A DNA stretch of 64,000 bases from Drosophila pseudoobscura (taxonomy: Eukaryota > Arthropoda > Insecta > Diptera > Drosophilidae): the NCBI RefSeq assembly GCF_009870125.1, contig NC_046681.1, positions 24,140,001 through 24,204,000 on the forward strand, in the 5' to 3' direction. Shown here in pieces: positions 35,662 to 48,900 of this stretch (its first letter is position 1; each line of letters starts with the position of its first letter). The position numbers and the translations under genes are program-made. The notes under the pieces are model-generated. The model ran no database searches, was not told the DNA's origin, and saw only the letters and a list, made by a program, of their open reading frames with translations.

Positions 35662-36919
35662 GAAGGGGAACATCAAGTAGAAGAGGCATGAACATCATAA
35701 TTAAGGCAACAAAACAATAAAAATGATTACGTCACGACTAAGCCTCATTGCCACGCTTATTTCTTTGGTTAAATTCTTAAATTCTTAAAAAAGTCTTATA
35801 ATAGGCACGGGATTCGAAAGCAACGCGCCAAATCAAAACTCAAGCCTTCACTAGTTGTACTCTTCTAACACACGGCACCAAGTTCGAATATGCGACATAA
35901 ATTTTTAGTGTATCGATATAAAAGTGCGATAGATTGTATCGAGCCCGAATTGTATCGGACATTTGAAAGCCACGGGCTTGCTTCCCCATTTTACAGTTTC
36001 ATCGGGCCCGCGGACAAGTAAACAACGAAGTAATGTGGAGTCTAACTTCAGAAAATTAGTTCCGTTGATATATCGACAAACAAATCCCATATTGATATTA
36101 CCTATCAAACAGCCCACATTTTAAATTCTCGCCGAGGCAGGTTGATTGGCGCGCTTGTTTCCCATTTGTTGTGCTGTTCGTCTTTCGTCGTCAGTCGTCT
36201 GTCGTCTGTGCCGTGTCGTGCTTTTCGCCAGCGCTAAAACCGAAACCAGCTGGCAAATACACATACATATATATATTTATTTATTAGCTCGCGGGTTCTG
36301 CAATATCGCCGCCAAAGAGGTCTCCCGCGCCGAGCCAACATCATCGTTATTATAAATGTTTATTCCGGACAGCGACGCGAAATTTGCGGCATTTTAGTGT
36401 GTTAAATCAGATGTCAATCCGTAACTGATCCATTCCATTCCAATTGGTAGTGCTGGATCGAGCCAAAAATATTCTTTATTAATTGAGTGTTGTCACAGCA
36501 AAACTTAAACGACGGAATCAGCAGAACCAGAAACAGAAACGAAGTCCCATAAAACATAAAACGAAAAAATATATATATTTTGTATAATTAAAATTCAGAA
36601 CGAGACGCGAAACACAAGGCAACACACGAGGCGAGAGAAAAGAGAGAGAGAGAGAGAAGGGAGAAGGGAGAGAGACGAACCATCAAGCAAAACAAAAGAA
36701 GAAGTGAACGCTGATTCTTACCCCGAAATATTCAATTTTCTTGATCTTCTTCTGCGAGCAACCATCCCATCTGACTCTTACTGTATATTTACCTGAGTCT
36801 GTGCCCTTGCAGCCGGCAGGCAATTGGTAACGTAACTCGCTCTCCCGCTCTCACCGGGCAAAAGAAAACAAAACAAGGAAAAGGAAAAGGAAGAGTAAGA
36901 AGTAGAAGGAGAAGCAAAT
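35662..36919. promoter_or_regulatory. Promoter and 5' UTR region of Myo31DF
   Basis: Contains an exact DRE TATCGATA at 35911-35918 that runs into TATAAAAG, and a GA-rich tract at 36632-36676 immediately upstream of the coding start. The transcription start was not determined. The 3' end of the FHA gene probably lies near AATAAA at 35716-35722. Confidence 0.5.
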
Positions 36920-39900
36920 ATGGCAATGCAACGAGAAGTGGGCGTACAGGACTTTGTCCTACTGGATCATGTGTCCATGGAGAAGTTCATGGACAACTTG
37001 CGTAAGCGGTAAGTCAGCAAACCCATATTTATTCCATTTATATTCCACTCCTCGCCCTCCCCGCTTCCACTTGGTTTGTTCTCTTGGTCTAGTTCAAGGC
37101 TTCTGTTTTGCTCCATTGCCACTGCCACTGCCACTGGCGGGGGCACGGGCGGGCTCCCAACCGGTTGCGGTTCTTGGCTTTTCCAACTCGATTAAACTTG
37201 ATTTCTTTTATCGGCTTTTCAATTAAACTCTGCCGGCTGCCTGCTGCCGGCTCGGTCTGATCCCCGTGCGTGGCTTGGGCTCAGGCTTGTGGCCCAATGT
37301 GTCGGCTTGGTTCTACTTGAGAGCGCGCTCAATGGACCCATTTGCATGCTCATTTAGAGTGTTTAACTTTACTCTTTTTTTGTGAGTGAGTGACTGGAGT
37401 GTTGACGGAATGACTTTCGTTTTTACACATTCATTAGCGGGCCATTTATACAATTTAAGACGGAAATGGAAATGGTGGAAGATACTTGGTAGATGAGGAA
37501 CATCTTGGAAGGGGAATCATTTCATTTCGATATAAATAAAAGAGCACTTCCTTATACTATCTAAATTCTATTTAAATTTTACCTGTTTTTGGGCTTACTC
37601 ACGCTGTCAAGGTGGAAACGAAACGATATAATATGCATAGTAGATGTCAAATGATTGAAATCGCATTCCGTGAGCATCTATAAAGATTTTATAGTACAAA
37701 AATCCAAGCAAAATCAAGTTATGCTTAAGAAACACACACCGAAACTCATCCAATACTCTTTTCGAAACAATCGCACCAGAATGGAAGTAACTACGGATCT
37801 AAGTGCAACCAAAGTTGACTTCGTTGTCGACAATCTATAAAATTACAACAAATCAAACAAATGAAACAATAAACTACAATTAGATTCAATAAAATTGTAA
37901 TCCAATAAACTATGCACATAGAAACAATCACGTTTTATAGATACATGTGTATCTGCTATCCACCAATCCCTACCCCAGCCCCATCCCACCTGCGGCCTGC
38001 CATTCCGAGTGTCAATATTTGTGTGGCCAGCACTGTGGTTGGTTCCAGTTAGTATGTTTTGGTAGTTACTGTCAGTGCAGGGCCCATTATGTGTAGTTCC
38101 TTTACCTCCACAGCCCACACACAGCAGTACACACAGCAGTACACGGACTAGTATGTCATTTCATGCGGCGTGTGTCAACAACTTGTTGCATGTGCCTCCT
38201 TTGAAAAGTGTCTGTCTGTCTCTGTGTGTGTGTGTGTGTGGGGTGTCTCTTCGCGTCTCCCCGGACTGCCACGGGTCGTTGCATTGCATGCCTCGCTAAG
38301 TTTCATGTAAAAACGATCACTATCGTGGAAGTTCTCGCTACATTGTCGAGTCCACATATTTATCTTTCTGATTAGCAATGGGTCTACAAAATTGTGGAAA
38401 TATTTATGTTGTTTCGCTTTGACTTCTACATTAACTCATATGATAATGAGTTCTTCATCACTCCATTACGAATGGCTGGGCTTCCATCCGAAATCCCAGT
38501 ATTTGGGCAGTGATTCATCCATCGTACTATAGAGTATACATATATATTTAATTACTAAGCACACACTCAGACGACGATATATCACAATTACGAATCGCCG
38601 AAATTGATAAGCCAAAAAAGCCAAATGCTCGCCTTGAGTGGAGGAGCTGTCAGATGGAATCGGCATAGAAAAAGGAAATTAATTGCATAGGCAGCTGTGG
38701 CAGCACTGACTGTTATTGAATGAAACGATGACTGGATGATATTGAATCACTGAGATCATTCCCAAATGATTGATGGATGGATGGATGGCTCACTGGAACT
38801 GTTTCGATTGCACAACCGAAATGAAAACTATAATTAACAGCAGATTACTCTCCGAAAGATGTTAACCCAATTATGTGGATCATAAGACCGCTTATCGAAG
38901 CATCGCAAACAACAACAGAAATTGTTTTGCTCGAAATTGGATTAATTGCATAATCACGATTTTCTTCTCTCATAACATGGTATCATAATCGAAAGACATA
39001 ACACAACACGCATCAATTTGCTGTGCATTAATAAATATTTATCAGGAAACCCGGAAGAAGTGATACAATGCGATACCCGTGGAGCAGAGTCCGAAGTCGA
39101 GGAAAACCCCAACCAAATTGAGGGTCAAAAACGAGCCAAAAGCTCCATAAAGAAAATCGAAACAAGTAATTGAAAAAAATAGCGAAAACGTGAAGAAAAT
39201 GCAATTAAATTCAGTAAAACAAAACTCACTTTCATTCCGTTGGCCGAATGGGAAATAACTGCATTTTATTTGGTTTACTTTTGGATGAAGATACTCTTTG
39301 CGCGAGCAGAGGATGTTATAGACTTGTGCAAACGTTTGGTATCCACAGAAGAGAGCATCAGTATCTATGAACCAATGAACTAGGCGAATCAACCTAGACA
39401 TCAGCCAAAAATTGATCCACTTCAATGCTCTTCGAACTGCATAGAGTATTCAAACTTCGACTCGTCGAATTGTTTCTTTCGTGCATTTTTTTCTTGGGTT
39501 TTCTGTAGTAGTTTGTTGGCAATGACATCATGTGTTGGCTTGGGGACTTGGCACAGAGACGGACTCTTCTCTTTTCTGCTTTATTTCTTTTGGCACCCCA
39601 AAAACATCCCCGATAGCAGCATATTTTATTTTCAAAATAAAAAATATTTTTATTAAAAGGCTCTCGCTTTTGCTTTGGATCGTAGCTCTGGCTCTGAGTC
39701 ACTCGCTCTCTGTGTATCTTGCAGATACTCTCGAGTCGCGGAGTCAACAAATAACAGAAAAAGGCAGGAAAAAAATGCCATGGCGTAGCCAAAAATACAA
39801 ACCGGTTGATGGCGTCAGTTTGGCCAAGACTCACCCACAAAAAAAGCAACAAAGAATGTGTGCTCTGAAGAAAACTTGTTTGAGTTACCAGAAAACCTAA

Positions 39901-42900
39901 GAAAAAGCTTCCTCTTTTCCGAACTGAGGGGATTGTTTGATCTGGCCAAGTTCATAGCCGAGTTCGGAGTCGCGGCCCAAGGAGTTCTTTTATGACTGCC
40001 ATTCAGTCAAGTGTCCTCCTCACGGGAGGCCCTAAAAGAGTCCCATAAAATCCCTGATTGATTGCCCTTTGACCCCTCAGCTGCTCTCATTCGTAAGTAC
40101 ACTCAAGTACAAGTACCTCGGCTGATAAGTTTAGTTTTCATTGTCTGGTTTTGTTTTGTTTACGCATTTATTTGGCCTATATTCTCCGTCTATGGACCTG
40201 TAGATCATTTTCGGGGCTTCTGTTTACGGCTTGTGCTCGCTCATGGATTTCCCATGAACTGCCGTTGAACTTTTCGTTCCTGGGAAAAAGAAAAACATTT
40301 ATTACGGCTATGAATCTATGATATTATTTCGGGGTTTTATTAAATGATTTGCATGACAACGAGGAAAATGCTATTTACGAGGTGATCAGTGTACATTTTT
40401 AACGAGCCAAAAATACAAATATGTGGGCAGGCCAGGCAGATCTCTTAGGAACACTCAATTAAAGGGGGGTTCCTGAACTTTATAAATCCCGATGACGATA
40501 ATGCATTGACTTGAGAAGGGGTTCGGGTTCGTTCCTCTCCCGATCTTTTAGTTTATAAATTTACCAGAGATTTCTGGTCTTTTAACTTGTTGACAACGAA
40601 AGAGCTAGGTCCATAAAAAGCACTCCTGAAATAGATTTATTTCCACCCACAAATCAATTCTAGTTCTCCATCCTCAGTTCTTGTGATCTTCAAGTGCTTC
40701 TGCACCGAGAGCCCTACACTATTTACACACTTCATAGATTGTCTGCCCATTGTCTTATCAAGTGAGGAAACATGTACATTTACAGATAGAGATACAGATA
40801 CAGATTCAGGCCAGGCATCGAATGAATCATTAAAGTGACGTCCCCGTCCCCGACTCTCAATGCAAACAGCAAACTGCATTTCAATTTCATTTTGAATGCT
40901 TTTTTCGTCGCGCCTCCTATATGTTTTCAATTATTTTATTTTATTCTACTTAATTTTTGGACTTGTCAAGGCTTCGATTTTAGTATTCCCCAGACGACAA
41001 TAAAAGTGCACTGAAAACAAAAATCTTGTGTTGTTTGAGTGCCAATCGGAGAGGGGTTTTGTGGGCAAACAGAGACTCCGAGACCCCAAAGAAATAAAAC
41101 ACTAATTTATGAGTCTTTTATGGCGCTCAAATGTTGGTGTCACTCTACTGGAATAAAGTGTTCAAAAGGCAGCTCTTGAGAGCTCTCTGGCAGGGCTTGG
41201 GCGAATCTTATCGCTCAGCCAGAATTGATAGTATTTATCACAGAAGAAAAAATCCCAATTTGTTTTTATAATACTCCTATGTGGGTACATATGGTGGTAC
41301 ACCTTGGTGTGGCATAGCATTCCTTAGAGGCACCGTTTAGTATATTTATTTATTTATTTGTTAGCCGATAAGATTGCATGCATATTAGTACTCGTACTCG
41401 TACTCGTACTCTGTTCGAAGCGCCAGAAATAGTCGTAGAAAATGAAACCTTGGCTGGTCTCTTGGCTATTATTGACTGGCCCACGTTCGGGATTGGACAT
41501 GGGCAGTGTGGGGCTTATCGCCAAGGTGATAAGCGGCCAGCTTTCGGTTATGCAATTGCTGGTAACTTGAAGACCTTCTAGGGGATTGTGTTTCCCCCTC
41601 AAAACACACACACACAGTCAATACCCCAAAATTGGATATAAAAAATGTTTATTTGTTCACTTTTTGATGGGAATTTATTATAAATTCCATTTCTACGTAA
41701 AGGTAAACAATTGGCACTGCTTATTTGTACTGGCAGTATTATAGTTTTTCTTGGAGCAGAAAGCTATTCAATACTTCAAGACGGCTTTTCCGATTTCCGA
41801 TTGCAATCAGCGATTCCCTCGATTCTCTCGATTCTCTGTTTATTTGTACAGCAGTGGAAGTGAAATCAAAGTGGGGGAAACTTCAACGGCATTGTCTGTG
41901 CAGTTGAAGGCAGTTCAAAGGGAATGGAGTGGAGTGGAGTGCAGTGTAGTGGAGTCTTTCATCTGCCTCGCGGTAAACATTTCCAGAATCTAGATCCCCC
42001 CTCCCCGCACGTTGCCGCCGCCTAGCTCCCTCTCGGACTGCACTGATAAGCGGCTATCAAACGAGTCAATTGCTGGTGTGATAAGCAGTTCTGATACCGA
42101 AACGGAAATCAAATCATTTACATAACGGCACCGACCGGCACCGGTTCGATTTGATTGCCACGTAGATCTCTATTCCGTAATGTGCAAATCGTTAATGGGA
42201 GAGAAAAACCGCATAAACTGTAGATCTGGGCAGGGAAAGCAGAGGAAAAGCAGAGGCGGAGGCTGTGGCAGACACGCACGGAACGACCTGAGAACCCGTC
42301 TAGACGACGCCTCTCTATCGCTGTGTTTGTTTATCCAGAGCCCAGGCAATGTTTGTCATTCGCATTGCAATAACTTTTACTGGGATCGTTCGGAGGATGG
42401 AGGATAGAAGATGGAGAGGAGCGACCCTTACAGAAGCATCTGCATTTCGTTTACACAATTCTTTATCAAGTTCTAGCGCCCATGGCCCGACTCCTCTGCC
42501 TAGACCCCGTCCGTTCGTTCCGCTCCTGTTAATTGATTTGCGTCTGCGTTTTCCTTTCGGGTGTAAATTGAAGTTAATTTGAAAGCATCGCAAGCTGCAA
42601 TTGTACATTGCGCAAATTGAGGAGAAAAACACAAACGAAGAGCCAGAAGCCAGAAGCCAGAACATGACGTACATATATGAAAATGGAAAGTCTTGCGGGA
42701 AAATCTCTGTTGAAAATTCTATTCCCGCCTTTGTTCTCCCTGAGATGCTACGCAGATGTACAGATGTGTCTTCCGTCTTCTGACGGATGCGATGGCTAGA
42801 AGCCTGAGATAGAACAGCTTTCTGGCCCACGTCTGTTTCCCATAAATGCGATTATTGGCAGCCGATCAAGAAATTAGCGTGGGGTTTTGACCTATCTACA

Positions 42901-45900
42901 CATGGATGAACTTTCTTTCCGTCTACTTATATGACTTAATTTTTGTATATTTTTTTCCCCCTTTAAAGCTTTCTGTTAGAGTAGGACACAATTTTGTACA
43001 TAAATTGTACATTCTATCAAATGGGATATAAAAGTGTGATGAAAAATTTGTATTTCCCCAAAATATTCATCAAGATGGTTCCCAGCTGTTTACCCTTCAA
43101 TATTTTCTCAATGGAACTTACACTCTCCCACCACGAATCTCTTAACTTACTCAGAGAACACCCTCATAGCAATGGCTGCTACCTACCCTTCAGTGTTCTC
43201 CAATATCCAATCACCTTCCTATCAAACATTTATATACTCCAATCGAGGTCTCTTGCATTTCATTCTGCCATCAAAATCATCAATAAATCGCTCAAATTCA
43301 ATTAGATAGGATAACAGAAGACCACCCCTAAATAAAAGCGAAATAAAAACATTGACCCACTAATGGCCAAGTTTGTTGACCAAACCCATGACGTCAGCCC
43401 AAAAGCAGAAAACTTTTCCCCACGAATGCGAAAAGTGCAATGTTAACTTATCGATTTTCAACGGTATGTGGCCTTCTGGGATTTCTGGCCTGGTCCGTAG
43501 CTAGTATTTCTTTGGCAGATCAGAACTCGATGATTCACGGCTGGAGGAGTACTATAGAAAATGCGTTGCAAATATTTAATGACAACATGCAAAATGCATT
43601 TGAGAAACCCGTACGACTAATAGACTAGAGACGGGGCTGACTCACTCACTCGCCTTAAACGTGTTAGTACTGGGTATTCGAAGCCAGCAAATTGTTCATT
43701 GATAAATGTAAATAATTCAAGCGATATTGAAGGTCTCCCAACATCAGGAAAGATGACTCACAAATCGCTAATAATACTGGATACGCGTAATAGTGTGAAA
43801 AGAGGGTGTGAACACACGGAGGGGGGAAATAAAGACATATTGGAATAACAAATTGTTGCTGAATGTGTTACATTTTGTTGTGGGGCATCTGGGAATTCTG
43901 TTGATTCCGTTGTTTGTGTGTATTTTCGCGGTCTTTTATCTTGATTACGTCATTTGTTGGCCAAAGAATGAACGACCGCCTCGACTGAAAGCCCAGCGAC
44001 AATCGTTATAATGAATAAACACCCAGTCAAGTCGGGTTTTCAAGTTTATGAAGTGCGTGGAAGAATGAAAATATGCGAAGGGACGGGAATTATAAAACAA
44101 TGTACGAGTATTTTATGTATGATTATGTTTGGGCTCAAAGCAGAAGCAGCAGCAGCAGCAGGGGGGGAAAGCCCCAAGAAGAACAGAAATAATGTATATG
44201 TATTATGCATAGGAATATTTCTGGAAAGCAACTTCTGCCATATGGATAAAACGAAAGAGCTAAGCCGATTAAGAGCAGCATTAAAGGAGAATTGCTATGA
44301 GGCTCGCGTTTTGGGGGAACTTATGCCATGAGTCAGACTTTATCCCACTAAAAGGGGGGTCTATTTAGCTGTAATTCCTTATACTGATCAGCCCTAAATG
44401 GAAGCAATTTATATACATTTGATTCCAGAATCAATGTAGTTTTTGTTATAAAGATCCATCCACATAAGCAGCCGATAAAAGTGCTTATTAGTCGGTATTA
44501 TGACAAACGATTACTGTTCCTAGATTTTAAATTATACAAATTTATTTGAATGTTGATGAACTAAGGGATGCTTAAACGTTGCTTATGGTGAGGCCTTATA
44601 ATAAAGGCCTCGGCAGGACCCCTATCTTATGAGCATAGGACAGTCCGCTGCCGCTCCCTAACACTTTCCTTCAATCATTCCTTAAGGAATTCCAAAACCT
44701 TGTCCAGCGCTCAACTACCTGTACAATGATCTCATTAAATCTCTCAATGTTTCAAACCAACCTGGTCAACAGTGACTGTACAGAGTCCAGCTCATACTCG
44801 TAACAATTACTCTCGAAATAATTTCTAATGCCTCATTGGGCTGGGGCCCGCCTACGCAGAAGGCAAGTGGAAAGTCATGCAGGCCACCTAAAAATTTTTG
44901 ACTGTATGTCAATCATGTGCCACGTGGGCGTTCCTCACACCCACACCCACACATTGCCCCATCACTCCCCCATCACACACACACACACCTGACAGACAAG
45001 GTGTCAATGTGAGACAGAACATACTTGTACTCGCCACCAAAAGAGTCAATGGGAAATCATAGAAATCACACACGACTGCCAATGGAGAGTATTTTTTGTA
45101 AGCTAAGAGGCTTGCTGCTTGCCCTTTTCCCTGCTGAGACCTGAGACCCACTCGTATGTAATGCTGGCGTTGATGATGATGATGGGGGTGACCCCCTTGG
45201 GGTGTTCTCAAAAGTTAACAAGCGCACTAAACGCTTTCTCGGGCCTGCTGCCTGGAGTTCACTAGTTCAGCGCTATTATTATCGGTATCCCGCCCGCAGG
45301 GCATTTTGCCGTTTGTCGCCTGTCACATTTCTGACCCAAATGTTCGTGGCGAGGTGGCAACAGTAACAGAAAGAGCGGCCGACAGACAGCGGACAGACCA
45401 ACAGACAGACAGACACAGATATAGAAAACGAAACAGAAAGCTGAAAAGCCAGCCCCCGTCTATAAATAAACAGTGAAAACTTAAGTAAAAACATGTGTTG
45501 CCCGACTTCTGGGCCCATCCAGCGGGCCAAACACATCCGAAAAGCAAAAGCAAAAGCAAAAACAAAAACAGAAACAAAAACATAAATACAAACAAATGCG
45601 CCGCGTATTAAGTGTGTATTGTCTTAATAATTTTTCTAGTTTTCTTTTGGGCTAACAAAACTGTTGGCTGTTTTGCTGGCTTGGTTTTGTTTTTTTTATC
45701 AATTTCTCCGTTTCTTTGTCTGCTTCTTTTTGTGGGCTTGGTGGAGCGGGGCGGGGCTTTGTGGTTTTGTAATACCTGTTGCACAGACCAACGGTTATGC
45801 GGCTCTTCTGGGGTAATCGCCATAGAGAAACCATTATTTTTGGGCCAGTATTAGCCAAGACCCCACTGGGCAGTTGCCTTGCCTCGGGGTGTAGTTTTGG

Positions 45901-48900
45901 CACACAATTTGCATCTAACTGCAGGGCTCCAGGGGTTTCCTAATTGCTAATTACATGTTTTACTGAGGCAACATTTTCACTGATTGAATAATGGTACTGT
46001 GTTGCCCCTGTCTTGGTTCACATTAAAGCAATATCTAATCTATGCTAAGTTATTTCTTTCCTGCCCCACTTTTGATTATCAGCTGTGAATTCTTCGACTT
46101 CAATGGAAATATTTGCTTTGCGTTGTTTGAACAGGCTCTCCTTCAAGATTAATGTTTAAGTTCATTTGAAAGTTGCCTATCTTCCGTACAATTCCTAGTG
46201 TTTTGATAAGATTACAATAGTTATTGATCTGTAGGACTGAGTACTACATTTTCCCTAGACTTCAGCACTATCTTTACAGTGTTTTCTGATAATTGGTTGG
46301 ATTATGTAGTAGGATTGTAGTACTTGTGAGTTAGTAACTACATGAATATGAGGGCACTATCTTAGTTCAATTGGTTTGCTTAGCTTTGATCAGGATTTCT
46401 GAAAAACCTTTTTAAAAGATAAGGTTAGTTTCTGAATATAAAGTGCCTGAGTAGATTATGTTCAGGTTTATACAGCTAACGATGACTTTTCCACAGCTCA
46501 TTAAGATTTCATTCGAATTTCTCTTGGTTTATTCCCATTCCTATAGATTTGAAAGGCCTTTGAATACTGCCTCGATTCCCTTTAGGAAATTTCTATACAT
46601 TACTATTTCTTTATTCTTTGTATTTTGCGGCTTATATTGGTTTTCCATGACAATACTATTCTAAAAACAGAACTAGTGCATTCCGAAACATTTCGACAGA
46701 TCGAACGGGCACTCTATGCCCATTCTCCAAACTCTCCCATCCAACCCCATCCCCTCCAAATTGACCCACTTAGCGAGCATTCAGTTCATCATCTGATCAA
46801 CACAACAGAGCTGTAGACTCAATCTTTTGGCGCCTTACAAACTGCATACAAAATAAATGCACCCACACCCACCCACACAGCCGTGCGCCCATTTCAGTCA
46901 ATCAAAAGGCGAAAAGAAATGATCAAAATTTGATCCACATCCACATCATCGACTGCAATCAATTTGATTATCCGGCGCACCCCATGAGATTACCGGAGAG
47001 ACCCAAATCTCCACGGCTGTTGGGAGAACCGTATTCGAATCGGAATCCACAGGCGCCAACCACGGGTGGCAGCTCCCACATCCACTGTCTAGCCATTTAT
47101 TTAAGCTAATACCAAGTCTATTTCATAAATGAAATGTATTTCCAAACATTGCATTAACTAATGAGCAACCTATCGATCTCTCTGTCTCTCTTCAGATTCC
47201 AGGTTGGTTCCATCTACACATACATCGGGGAGGTGTGCGTTTCGATGAATCCCTACAGACAGATGAACATCTACGGGCCGGAGACCATTCGCAAGTACAA
47301 GGGCCGCGAGCTGTTCGAGAATGCTCCCCATGTGTTCGCCATCGCGGACGCCGCCTACAGGGTGCTCAAGCAGCGCCACCAGGACACCTGCATACTGATC
47401 TCCGGCGAGTCGGGTGCGGGCAAGACGGAGGCCTCGAAGATCATCATGAAGTACATAGCGGCGGTGACCAATACCCAGGGACAGAATGAAATCGAAAGGT
47501 GAGTAAGGAACTGAGAGATCCAACAAGGAATACTCTATTGGAGATCACCACAAAATAGATGAGTAGAGAGAGAACACCATTTGATCTTACCGTAAAGAGG
47601 TATTATATCTAAAATACTCGTATTTTCATATTCAAGAACTAGTTCATGAATTCCCAAGGAGAGTTTTCAAAGAGTACACCATAAATTGTAGCAGTCTTTC
47701 AATTTACTCCACTCGAACCTCAGACTTGCTGTGAGAATGCGCCCTCAGAGCCATCACAATACTGCGAACTAGAGACAGTGGGAACCCATGGACGTAGACC
47801 ACCTATCTGAATACAAACTCAAAAGGAACACTATCTCTATTTCTCCATTGTATTGCATGCAAATTGCAAGTGGAATTTTCATTGGGGAGTGCATGAAGGC
47901 CGGGCAATTTCTAATTAAGCAAAGCCCGGGCGGTATTGGCAACATTCCCCAGATAAACAGCACACACACGTGATTGAAGAGAGTCATCGCGTGACCCGGG
48001 ACCCGGGACCCTCCGATGACATCATTGACAGACTTAAGCTTAAGTTACCGAATTAATTGCACCACTAATTGCCCGAACCAGTCAACCACTCTGTCTGAGC
48101 GACTTTTATCACTTGGGTGTTGTTTAAGGTGCTCCATAAAGCCCAAAGACAAAAGACCACCGCAACGGGCCAGCCAAGCCCAACATAATAGTAATAACCA
48201 ACGAAATTGCCAATTTTTAGTGGCACAAGTGAAATTTAAAACGACATTTAGAGGGGATTAGGGCGAGTGCCATTACCAAATTACTACTCGGGCGGGACTG
48301 GGAACGAAAGAATCGTTTTAAGAGGCATTTAAAAGAGCATTCTCCTACGATTTAATGGCGTTTTTAATGATTCCATGCCATTTTTTAATATGCTCCTTCC
48401 ACATTCCCCATTCCGTTGCAGGGTCAAGAACGTGCTCATCCAGAGCAATTCGATATTGGAGACCTTCGGCAATGCGAAGACGAACCGCAACGACAACTCG
48501 AGTCGATTTGGCAAATACATGGACATTGAGTTCGACTACAAGGCGGATCCGGTGGGTGGCATCATCACCAACTACCTGCTGGAGAAGTCGCGTGTGGTGC
48601 AGCAACAGCCCGGCGAGCGGAACTTCCACAGTTTCTATCAGGTGAGTAGTATCCACTCTCCACACTCCACACTCCACCTCTCCCTCCCGAGAGGAGAGCT
48701 GGTGGTCAGGGCGATGTGGGTGGGCAATATTTACTCAAGTGAGTCAGCGTGACGCGTGCCGAGTGCCGCCTGCCGCAAGGTGACGAAAGGCAGGGCGATG
48801 GGGCGTCAATTGCTGTGCTCGGGGTGGGTGCTGTCAGGTTGTTGGAACATTGTATTCTATTCTCCTCGGATGGGCAGGCAGTTGATGTGTGCTAGGGTGT

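Larger units (their letters stand above)
37009..47195 (+). other. First intron of Myo31DF, 10.2 kb
   Basis: No nested gene was recognised on either strand. It includes a TG microsatellite (38223-38240), a TACTCG microsatellite (41389-41411), an A-rich AAAGC repeat near 45540-45595, a perfect 8-bp stem hairpin (GAGGCCTT, 6-base loop, AAGGCCTC) at 44590-44611, and candidate Hox-type sites such as TTTATGGC at 41117-41124. Confidence 0.6.

Noticed and set aside
36146-36355. 69-codon ORF in the Myo31DF 5' region
   Set aside because: Starts at TTG, has no ATG, and lies in presumed 5' UTR.
44590-44611. Perfect hairpin resembling a bacterial terminator
   Set aside because: Located inside a fly intron with no T-run function expected. 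Probably chance.
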